From Streptosporangiaceae bacterium (GTDB lineage Bacteria; Actinomycetota; Actinomycetes; Streptosporangiales; Streptosporangiaceae): a stretch of DNA of 35,852 nt. This document shows positions 23,028 through 29,542 of this stretch, piece by piece. Each line of letters starts with the position of its first letter. Position 1 is the stretch's first letter. The stretch is taken from positions 1 to 35,852 of the forward strand of contig JAFARZ010000152.1 in assembly GCA_019245115.1 (NCBI GenBank). The letters are read 5' to 3'. A program made the position numbers and the translations under genes. Under the pieces are notes generated by a model, which made no database searches, was not told where the DNA came from, and saw nothing but the letters and a program-made list of their open reading frames with translations.

Positions 23028-24353
23028 TTAGCGGGCAAGGACCGTATCGTGGCCGAATTCCTCGATCTGCTCGCACAGTTCCCGGGCTTGCGCGGAGCGG
23101 CGGTAGATCGGCTCGGCCAGCTCGTCGCGGACCACGACCAGCCGGGTGGTCACCTGGGCGATCCGCATCGGGACGGGCAGAGACAGGGCCGGGTCCAGGG
23201 CCGCCGCGGCCGCGTCCAGCGCGCCGGACCGCAGCCGGGCCAGAGCCAGATCGATGCCGGCCAGTGGCTGGCCGCCGGCCCAGTGATCTTCTCCCTCCCC
23301 CGGTCCGGCCTCGTACAACCCGATGGCGCGCTGCAGCTCCTCGGCCGCCTCCCCTCCGCCGTCCGCGACCCCGGCGAGCGCCCCGCCGGCCAGGGCGTGG
23401 TGGGTGGCCTCGGAGAGAGCGAACTGGCCGCCCATCTCCACCAGATCATCGGTGTAGTCCCGGCCGCGCGCCTCGTGCGCGTCCCGGATCGCCCGCCGGG
23501 CCCCGTCCGCATCGCCCAGCCGCGCGGCCGCCCGGGCCAGGTGCAGGTGCAAGGCGGCCCCCGGCCACCCCGACGGCAGATACCGCAACCCGTCGGCGGC
23601 CAGATCCCGGGCCTGGGCGAACCGGCCACGCCAGTACATCAGCGCCGACCACTGCTGGCGCAGCTGCCCTTGCAGTGGCCGGTGGCCGAGCGCGTCGGCG
23701 TAGGCCCAACCGGAGCGGATCAGCTCCTCCGCAGGATCGGGATGACCCAGCCGGACGGCGATGTTGCCGATCAGCCCGTTCAGGCAGCCGAGCAGGATAT
23801 ACAGGCTGGTCTGCTCGGGCGGCCACAACCGCCGGCCCAGCAGCCGGCAGACCCGGTCGCGGACCCGCCGCAGGTCAGCGGACACGAAGGCCGGGTCGCC
23901 GGTGTCGCTCAGGCGGGACAGCCGGGCCACGTCGGCGCGGAGCTGGTCGTAGGTGACCCCGCCGATGCGGTGCTGCTCGGCCTCCTCGACACGACCGCTG
24001 GCGTCGTGGGCGGTCAGCACCAGATCGCGCCCCACGGCGGGATAATCCGTGCCAGGCATGTCTGTCTCACCGCATACCGGGCTGCCCGGCGCGGGCACGG
24101 TGAGGGGCGGAGGCAGCGGCGCCGTGCCGAACTGGCCCACGCGGATGCCGAAGGCCGTACAGTAATAAATCCGGTAACGCTCCGTGAGCTGATGGCGACC
24201 GGACTCCCAGCGACGTATATAGGTCTCCAGATGCTCGATGCCCGGCATCGTCGTGTCGCCGGCCGCCTCGGCGGCCTGGGTGAGCCGGTGCGCCATCTCC
24301 CGCCGCGCCCAGCCGCGGGCCTCCCGCTGCTGACGCAGCCATCTCCCTAACAC
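23028..24353 (-). CDS. XRE-type helix-turn-helix regulator with TPR-like C-terminus
   Basis: An actinobacterial regulator of 441 residues. An N-terminal helix-turn-helix (LGRWLRQQREARGWARREMAHRLTQAAE.. then HLETYIRRWESGRHQLTERYRIYYCTAFGI) is followed by an all-helical, TPR-like region (about 150-430, with LHLHLARAAARLGDADGARRAI and similar repeats). GTG 24353 is preferred because GAGAG lies 8 nt before it; the frame is open to TTG 24419 without a ribosome site. If that start is right, the second codon is TTA, the rare codon read by the bldA tRNA in Streptomyces relatives. It is divergent from a second, similar regulator. The target is unknown. Confidence 0.82.
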   Translation of the reverse strand: MLGRWLRQQREARGWARREMAHRLTQAAEAAGDTTMPGIEHLETYIRRWESGRHQLTERYRIYYCTAFGIRVGQFGTAPLPPPLTVPAPGSPVCGETDMPGTDYPAVGRDLVLTAHDASGRVEEAEQHRIGGVTYDQLRADVARLSRLSDTGDPAFVSADLRRVRDRVCRLLGRRLWPPEQTSLYILLGCLNGLIGNIAVRLGHPDPAEELIRSGWAYADALGHRPLQGQLRQQWSALMYWRGRFAQARDLAADGLRYLPSGWPGAALHLHLARAAARLGDADGARRAIRDAHEARGRDYTDDLVEMGGQFALSEATHHALAGGALAGVADGGGEAAEELQRAIGLYEAGPGEGEDHWAGGQPLAGIDLALARLRSGALDAAAAALDPALSLPVPMRIAQVTTRLVVVRDELAEPIYRRSAQARELCEQIEEFGHDTVLAR

Positions 24354-24595
24354 TGCGCGATCTCTCTGCTCATGGCCATCGAGACTGCCGTAATCCCGCC
24401 GACCCGCCCACTCAGCCAAGGAGGGAAATTATCCCGAACGACATCACCGCCCCACCTGGGAAGACGCCCTCGCCACGGGTGTGAAGCACCCACGGAAGGA
24501 CACGATGCGACCCCAGCGGCACTGGCGGTAAACGACAGCCGGTAGCACACTGTGAACGCCAGCAGCACGCGGGAGGCACGATCGCGGAGGTGCAA

Positions 24596-26062
24596 ATGAC
24601 GTCCGTTCGTTATAAGGCTTGTAGTAAGCCTTACCGGGAGAAGCTCCGGGCCAGCTTGCAGGCGCTGGGGGCGCAGGGCTCGCGGCTGACCGAACTGGTC
24701 GCGCGCGACTTAATGCAGCATGGGGTGCGGCCGCGGCGGGCGTGGCGGGAAGCGGCCGAGCTGTCGCAGCGGCAGGCGGCGGAGCGGTTCAACCAGCTCA
24801 TCGGGAACCCGCGGGCGCCGATGACCGGGAACCGGATCGGCGACTTCGAGAAGTGGCCGGACGGGGGCGCCCGGCCGACGGTGGCCACGCTGAAGATCCT
24901 CGCCGACGCCTGCGGGACGACCTGGGATCAGCTGGTCGATGCCCATGACTTGGCGCATATGTCCGAAAGCGACCGGCTTGAGTATGTTGAAAGCAGCCGT
25001 GTCCCAGCACGGCCGACCCCGGTCGTGGTCGCTCAACCGCCGCGGCGACGCGGCACACGTGACGACCTGGTGGCCGAGGTCGCCGAAGAGTCGGCCGAGT
25101 TCGGAGAGTGGGTCGGGATGTCCGAGGTAGCGGACGCCACAATCGAGCAGTATGCCGGGCAGGTGCGACGCCTGGCCAGAGACTTCGATCAAGCCGGGCC
25201 GCCGCTGCCGCTGCTGCTGGAGACCCGGCGGCTGCGGGACAGGGTCACGTCCCGGTTGCGCGGTCACACGCGGCTGGGCCAGGCCCGGGACCTGTACCTG
25301 CTGGCCGCGCAGGTATGCGGACTGCTCGCCTGGCAGACCGGGAACCTGGGGAACTACCGGGCCGCCGACACGCACGCGTGGACCGCGTGGATGTGCGCCG
25401 AGCAGGCCGATCACGATGGCGCCCGCGCCTGGGTACGCGCCACCCAGGCCATGCTCGCCGGGCGTGACGGCCGCTATACCGAGTCTGCGGAGCTTGCCGA
25501 GGACGGGCTGAGCTATGAATCACGCGATTCTGCCCGCGTGTTCCTCGCATTGTTCCGCGCCAAGGCGCTGGCCCGCACCGGCCGACGGGAAGATGCCAGG
25601 CAGGCCCTGGACCTGGCCGAGACCGAACAGGCCCGGGAGCCGGCCGCGGACCTGCTCGGCGGGACCTGGGGTATGAGGCCGGATCGCTATCACAGCAACG
25701 CCGCCGATGTTCAGGTCCTGCTGGAGGCACCGACACCAGCGCTGGCCGAGGCACAGCAGGCGATCACGCTGACGGAGGCCGCTCCTTCCGCTGAGCGTCG
25801 CATCTGGTCATCCTTGTATGCGTCCATCTACTCCGCGCAGGCTCATCTGCAGCAGGGCAGTCTGGACGGCGCCGTCACCGCGCTCAGGCCGGTGCTGGAC
25901 CTTCCCGCGGACATCCGCACCGCCCCGCTGCTTCAGGACCTGGCCCGGTTCCGGCGGTTGCTTGCGCAGCCGGCCTTCGCCGAGGCGGCGCTGGCGCGGG
26001 ATATGCAGGAGGAGATCGAGACGTACCGGCGCGAGGCGCTGCCCCGGCAGGTCACTTCATGA
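24596..26062 (+). CDS. XRE-like regulator with TPR-like C-terminal domain
   Basis: A 488-residue protein. The N-terminal part (about 25-115) is a DNA-binding domain (RRAWREAAELSQRQAAERFNQ.., ISDFEKWPDGG-like IGDFEKWPDGGARPTVATLKILADACGTTWDQLVD). The rest is helical TPR-like sequence (LLAAQVCGLLAWQTGNLGNYRAADTHAWTAW, ELAEDGL). ATG 24596 is chosen: GGAGG (24586-24590) is 5 nt before it, whereas GTG 24590 overlaps that site. Codon 39 is TTA (24710-24712), suggesting bldA-dependent translation if the host uses that switch. A hairpin covers codons 6-13. It is divergent from the other XRE gene across a 240-bp spacer. Confidence 0.85.
   Translation: MTSVRYKACSKPYREKLRASLQALGAQGSRLTELVARDLMQHGVRPRRAWREAAELSQRQAAERFNQLIGNPRAPMTGNRIGDFEKWPDGGARPTVATLKILADACGTTWDQLVDAHDLAHMSESDRLEYVESSRVPARPTPVVVAQPPRRRGTRDDLVAEVAEESAEFGEWVGMSEVADATIEQYAGQVRRLARDFDQAGPPLPLLLETRRLRDRVTSRLRGHTRLGQARDLYLLAAQVCGLLAWQTGNLGNYRAADTHAWTAWMCAEQADHDGARAWVRATQAMLAGRDGRYTESAELAEDGLSYESRDSARVFLALFRAKALARTGRREDARQALDLAETEQAREPAADLLGGTWGMRPDRYHSNAADVQVLLEAPTPALAEAQQAITLTEAAPSAERRIWSSLYASIYSAQAHLQQGSLDGAVTALRPVLDLPADIRTAPLLQDLARFRRLLAQPAFAEAALARDMQEEIETYRREALPRQVTS
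24613..24633. promoter_or_regulatory. Inverted repeat at the start of the XRE-like coding region
   Basis: TAAGGCTT (24613-24620) and AAGCCTTA (24626-24633) are perfect 8-bp arms with a 5-nt GTAGT loop, 15 nt after the ATG. It is AT-rich within GC-rich coding DNA. It could be an autoregulatory operator or an mRNA hairpin slowing early translation. Confidence 0.45.
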
Positions 26063-26118
26063 GTGAGCCGGGCGGGGCTGGGTCGACGAGCTTACGGAGT
26101 TTGAAGATCCAGGGTCCG

Positions 26119-26160
26119 CAGCAACGCGGAAATTAAGTGTTACACGGAAATTTACCCGCC
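26119..26160 (+). repeat. Dispersed repeat R1, split copy, left part
   Basis: Matches 8957-8998 (shared pieces ACGCGGAAA/GCGCGGAAA, GTGTTACACGGAAATTTACC/GTGCTGCGCGGAAGTTTACC). CACGGAAATT (26143-26152) is the exact reverse complement of AATTTCCGTG at 26643-26652. The two inverted arms that lie 18 bp apart in the first copy therefore enclose about 490 bp here. The intervening DNA holds the 69-bp inverted repeat and a MITE. Confidence 0.65.
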
Positions 26161-26232
26161 GAATTGGCAGCGCCAGGCGCGGGATGGGCGTTTTTTCCGG
26201 TTCGCGGCCGGTGCCGACGTTACCCAGGCTGG

Positions 26233-26301
26233 CTTTGCCGCAGAATTGGTTGATCATCTGGCCGTTATGCCGGGTTATGTCCAACCAGCTCTGCGGCAAA
26301 G
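26233..26301. repeat. 69-bp inverted-repeat element
   Basis: CTTTGCCGCAGAATTGGTTG (26233-26252) and its near-perfect reverse complement (26282-26301) match at 18 of 20 positions around a 29-bp centre. There is no coding capacity. It resembles paired ends of an insertion sequence with the middle deleted, or a small palindromic element; no second copy is seen in the window. Confidence 0.6.
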
Positions 26302-26322
26302 AAGAGCTATGCATCGTATTTT

Positions 26323-26551
26323 TAGAGTGCCGGTCAAGTAGTGGGCTGGACCCGCTGGACATGCAGCTTTTGTCCCTTTCGCCGGATTCGCTGGGGCAAG
26401 TTTTGTGGTTGATCCGGGCCTCGTGGTGAGTTTTGTGCACCATAGTGCACCAAAGTCACCGCATAGCCCCGAATTACCGCAGTAATCTGAGCGGCCCGCC
26501 GCGCGGATTTCCTGCCGCGCTGATACTCGGGATTACTTGACTGGCACTCTA
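26323..26551 (-). mobile_element. MITE copy 1 (IS630/mariner-like, TA-flanked)
   Basis: Ends AGAGTGCCGGTCAAGTA (26324-26340) and TACTTGACTGGCACTCT (26534-26550) are 17-bp terminal inverted repeats with one mismatch; TA stands on both sides (26323-26324, 26550-26551). The interior, read on the minus strand, aligns along its length with 32377-32600. It is about 225 bp with no transposase. Small elements with TA duplications are typical of IS630/Tc1-mariner derivatives, so a related full-length element elsewhere in the genome is expected to mobilise it. Confidence 0.85.
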
Positions 26552-26569
26552 GGTGTTCAAACACCTAGA
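26548..26569. promoter_or_regulatory. 22-bp palindrome at the MITE end
   Basis: TCTAGGTGTT and AACACCTAGA are perfect 10-bp arms around CA. The first three bases overlap the terminal repeat of the MITE. It may be a regulator site that was there before the MITE, or a second element end. No gene starts close to it: the nearest are the Pro-rich protein (minus strand) and the sigma factor about 700 bp away. Confidence 0.45.
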
Positions 26570-26631
26570 AGGTGCAAAACAGGCACATATAGCCGACACG
26601 CCGGAAACCCATGTTATTTTGAAATGTTGCC

Positions 26632-26726
26632 TTCGTACATTTAATTTCCGTGAGGGACGGATGTTCCGTCTTAATCCAAACCCTGTTCGAGAATTATCGG
26701 ACATTCAGGGCAATCCGGCAGCGGCG
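26632..26726 (+). repeat. Dispersed repeat R1, split copy, right part
   Basis: Gapless match to 9002-9096, about 79 of 95 bases identical, including ATGTTCCGTCTTAAT and TATCGGACATTCAGG. Together with 26119-26160 it forms a second R1 copy interrupted by about 470 bp. The whole spacer 26063-26757 otherwise holds only the 69-bp element, the MITE and the 22-bp palindrome; I find no gene in it. Confidence 0.78.
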
Positions 26727-26757
26727 CGGAGCCGAGGTACACGTGCGCGAAGACCTG

Positions 26758-27108
26758 TCATGCGGATGGGCTGGCCGAAGGGACCGGCGCGGGGGCCTTC
26801 GCGGTTGACGGGACCGGGGATGGCACGGGCTTGCATGTCGCCGTGGAGCTGGGGACCGGGACCGGGGTGGCGCTGCCCGGCGGGCTCGGGACCGGGGACG
26901 GCGCGGCGCCGGCGCCCGTCGCGCTGGGCACAGGGACGGGTGTGCTGGTATCTGACGCCGCGTGGGCGGGCCGCGGCGCGTCACTGGCCTGGCCGTGGCC
27001 GGTCTCAGCCGCGGCGATAGCGACGCCGCCCCCGGCCAGCGCCAGCCCGGCGGCTGTCCCCAGTACCCAGGCGAGCCTGCGCGGCAGCCGCCACCGTATG
27101 GATTCCAT
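26758..27108 (-). CDS. Small secreted or anchored Pro-rich protein
   Basis: A 116-residue protein with a basic N-terminus (MESIRWRLPRRLAW), a hydrophobic helix (about 14-34, VLGTAAGLALAGGGVAIAAAE), then a low-complexity tail built of PVPS/PVPSP-type repeats with one Cys. ATG 27108 is preferred over the frame opening at 27222 because GGGAGG lies just before it and the signal/anchor begins there. It is divergent from the SigE-family sigma factor gene 139 bp away. The family is not recognised. Pro-rich tails of this kind often span the cell wall, which is an inference. Confidence 0.6.
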   Translation of the reverse strand: MESIRWRLPRRLAWVLGTAAGLALAGGGVAIAAAETGHGQASDAPRPAHAASDTSTPVPVPSATGAGAAPSPVPSPPGSATPVPVPSSTATCKPVPSPVPSTAKAPAPVPSASPSA

Positions 27109-27247
27109 GCGTTCCTCCCGGAACTCTGCTATCGGCTTGGTACCGGGAAATACGTGCGAGCACCGGGAAAGTTGTGCCGCCACGGCAGCAACCTTTCGAG
27201 GGGTCCAGCCGTACATGCACACGTGGGGACAACCAGGAAGGAGCTAA

Positions 27248-27760
27248 GTGAGGCGGGGTGACGAGGAGTTCGCCGAATTCGCCGGGGCAAGCTTCGGGGG
27301 GCTGCTGCACACCGCCTACCTGCTGACCGGCGATCGCCACGCCGCCGAGGACGCGGCGCAGGCGGCGCTGGCACGGACCTACGCCGCGTGGTCGCGGGTA
27401 CGTCGTGATGATGCCTTCGCGTATGCACGGCGGGTGCTGGTCAACTATGTGACCGACAAATGGCGGCGGCGCCTGCGCGAGTACCCGACCGACGACGTGC
27501 CGGAACAGCCAGCGCACACCGACCTCGCCGAAGAGGTCGCGCTACGGCAGTGGCTGATCGGCGCGCTGGGCAGGCTGACGCTGAGGGAGCGGGCCGTGAT
27601 CATCATGCGTTACTTGTTCGACCTACCCGAGGCGGTCGTGGCCCGCGACCTGGGCATCACCCTCGGCACCGTGAAGAGCACCAGCTCACGGGCGCTCACC
27701 AAGCTCCGGGTAGCGGCCGATGACGATGCCCGCTCCGCGTCCCTGGCTGGCGGTGAGTGA
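27248..27760 (+). CDS. SigE-family RNA polymerase sigma factor
   Basis: A 170-residue ECF-type sigma factor of the actinobacterial SigE family. Region 2 is HTAYLLTGDRHAAEDAAQAALARTYAAW followed by YARRVLVNYVTDKWRRR; region 4 is LTLRERAVIIMRYLFDLPEAVVARDLGITLGTVKSTSSRALTKLR. It directs polymerase to a small set of promoters, often for envelope stress or secreted proteins. GTG 27248 has GGAG a few bases upstream. The next gene starts 3 bp after its stop and encodes a one-helix membrane protein that is its likely partner. A secreted S53 protease follows, a possible target. Confidence 0.93.
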   Translation: MRRGDEEFAEFAGASFGGLLHTAYLLTGDRHAAEDAAQAALARTYAAWSRVRRDDAFAYARRVLVNYVTDKWRRRLREYPTDDVPEQPAHTDLAEEVALRQWLIGALGRLTLRERAVIIMRYLFDLPEAVVARDLGITLGTVKSTSSRALTKLRVAADDDARSASLAGGE

Positions 27761-27763
27761 ACC

Positions 27764-28108
27764 ATGACCGATCTCGACACGCTGCGGCGAGCGCTCCGGG
27801 CGGAGCAGCCGCCGACCTGGTCCGCGGGGCAAAGCCCGGATCTGGACCGGATCATGACGCAGGGCCGACGGCTCCGCTGGCGCCGCCGGATCGCCGTGGG
27901 CGGCGCGGTGCTCGTGTGCGCCGTCGGTGCCGTATCCGGCGTGCTGGCCGGGACCAGCCATCCTGGGCGGGCCACGCCTGTCCCGGCGCAGCGTCCGGTG
28001 AGTCGAACCCACGCCGTTCGTGAGAAGCCAACCTATCTACCCCCAAGTCAGGCACCCACGCCCAGCCCGGAGAGTTCGGCCGATCCGCTCCCCACGCCGA
28101 GCCGGTAA
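27764..28108 (+). CDS. Single-pass membrane protein, putative sigma-factor partner
   Basis: A 114-residue protein: a cytoplasmic N-terminus of about 42 residues (MTDLDTLRRALRAEQPP, ending in RRLRWRRR), one membrane helix (about 43-63, IAVGGAVLVCAVGAVSGVLAG), then a Pro/Ser-rich outer tail. Genes of this shape routinely follow SigE-family sigma genes in actinomycetes and are presumed regulators. The HxxxCxxC zinc motif of classical anti-sigma factors is absent. It starts 3 bp after the sigma gene, so the two are certainly one operon. Confidence 0.78.
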   Translation: MTDLDTLRRALRAEQPPTWSAGQSPDLDRIMTQGRRLRWRRRIAVGGAVLVCAVGAVSGVLAGTSHPGRATPVPAQRPVSRTHAVREKPTYLPPSQAPTPSPESSADPLPTPSR

Positions 28109-28120
28109 GATGATGGCGAC

Positions 28121-28137
28121 AGGCGGTCCGGCCGCCT
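28121..28137 (+). terminator. Hairpin after the sigma operon
   Basis: AGGCGG (28121-28126) pairs with CCGCCT (28132-28137) around TCCGG, 13 nt after the stop of the sigma-partner gene. It is a short GC-rich stem without a T-run, plausible as a weak terminator. Confidence 0.4.
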
Positions 28138-28246
28138 CCCGGTCCGCGGGGAGTGCTCTTAGCACACCGGTTGTGCATCATGCGATACCTGGCTGTTCTT
28201 TTCCTGCCCGATGACGCGGACCCGCGGGCGTGAGGAAAGGACTGCC

Positions 28247-29542
28247 ATGCGTACATCATTCCAACGCGCGGTGGCGATCGCTGTTGCCATCCTGTTTACC
28301 GGGGCGGTCGTACCCGGTACGGTAGCCAGCGCGAGCCCGGGCGCCAGCAACACGACGGCGGGGCCGGTCTCCAACTGCCTGACGCTGGCCTCGCCCACCT
28401 GCTATTCGCCGCGGCAGTACCGGACCGCCTACGGCATCCAGCCGCTGACCGATCGCGGTATCACCGGCCGCGGCCAGTCCGTCGTGCTGCTCGAACTCGC
28501 CGCGGTGCCCGGCGAAGCCGGGCTTACCGACGTACGGCAAGATCTCGGCCGTTTCGACAGCGTCTTCGGACTGCCAGCGGTCAACCTGCAGGTCAACACC
28601 AGCCTGGCGCCTGGCGCCTCCCCGTTCCAGGCATCCAGCGAGTACTTCGGGGACATTGAGTTCGTGCACGCGGTCGCGCCGCAGGCCGCCGTCCGGGTGG
28701 TCCTCGTCCCTCAGGCGCAGGGCCAGGTGGCGACGTTGACCACGGAATTCGCCGCGGCACTGCGCCTCGCCTCATCCCTGGGCGGGGTGATCTCCGTCAG
28801 TGCCGGGCTGAACGAAAACTCCTTCACGCCAGCCGAGGCGGCGACCTTGCACTCCGCCCTGCGGTTCGACACTGACCGGCACGTGACGGTCATCTTCGCG
28901 TCGGGCGACTCCGGAGCGGCAGGCACGTCCCTTACCGGCACCTTCACCAAGGGGGTGGACCTGCCCGCCTGCGACCCGCTCGCGCTCGGAGTCGGCGGCA
29001 CCAGCCTGGACGCCAGCCACACGACCGGCGACTACATCGGCGAGACCGTATGGAACCGGCCGGGCTCCGGGATACCTGGGGTCGTCGCCTCAGGCGGCGG
29101 ATTCAGCGACGACTTCGCCCGGCCGGCCTACCAGGACGGCGTCCCCGGCATCGGCGCGCACCGCGGCGTGCCCGATGTCGCGTCCGACGCCGACCTGGAC
29201 ACCGGCATGGCGATCGTCGTCGTCGTTGACGGCAAGTTCATCATCGGCCAGAGCGGCGGCACGAGCGTTGGCGCACCGACCTGGGCCGGGATCGTGGCCA
29301 TGGCCGACCAGTACGCCGGGCGGCATCTCGGTTTCATCAACCCCGCCATCTACCAGATCGGCCGCGGCGACCAGTACCACCACGCGTTCCATGACATCAC
29401 CCAGGGCAACAACACCGTGCAATTCGGCTCGGTCACCATCCAGGGATTCGACGCCACGACCGGCTGGGACCCGGTGACCGGCTGGGGCAGCCCCGACGCC
29501 CAGGTGCTCGTCCCGCTGCTCGCCCGCGATGTCACCAGGTAA
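28247..29542 (+). CDS. Secreted S53-family (sedolisin/kumamolisin-type) peptidase
   Basis: A 431-residue protein with a signal peptide (MRTSFQRAVAIAVAILFTGA, cleavage near ASA). The serine-carboxyl protease triad is visible: Glu132 and Asp136 in SSEYFGDIE, Ser340 in GGTSVGAPTWAG, and the oxyanion Asp221 in SGDSGAAG. RGVPDVASDAD and the C-terminal calcium-site region FHDITQGNN..GWDPVTGWGSPD also match. The large activation prodomain usual in kumamolisin-like enzymes is missing: the catalytic domain begins about 20 residues after the signal peptide. Such short forms exist in actinobacteria and may mature differently. ATG 28247 has AGGAAAGGA upstream; the frame opens at 28211. It follows the sigma operon by 138 bp and overlaps the next gene by 14 nt. 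Confidence 0.9.
   Translation: MRTSFQRAVAIAVAILFTGAVVPGTVASASPGASNTTAGPVSNCLTLASPTCYSPRQYRTAYGIQPLTDRGITGRGQSVVLLELAAVPGEAGLTDVRQDLGRFDSVFGLPAVNLQVNTSLAPGASPFQASSEYFGDIEFVHAVAPQAAVRVVLVPQAQGQVATLTTEFAAALRLASSLGGVISVSAGLNENSFTPAEAATLHSALRFDTDRHVTVIFASGDSGAAGTSLTGTFTKGVDLPACDPLALGVGGTSLDASHTTGDYIGETVWNRPGSGIPGVVASGGGFSDDFARPAYQDGVPGIGAHRGVPDVASDADLDTGMAIVVVVDGKFIIGQSGGTSVGAPTWAGIVAMADQYAGRHLGFINPAIYQIGRGDQYHHAFHDITQGNNTVQFGSVTIQGFDATTGWDPVTGWGSPDAQVLVPLLARDVTR

Noticed and set aside
26057..26564. Small minus-strand frames across the repeat-rich spacer, and a similar one at 32469-32732
   Set aside because: They are the same MITE interior read in different copies; no domain, ribosome site or neighbouring partner.
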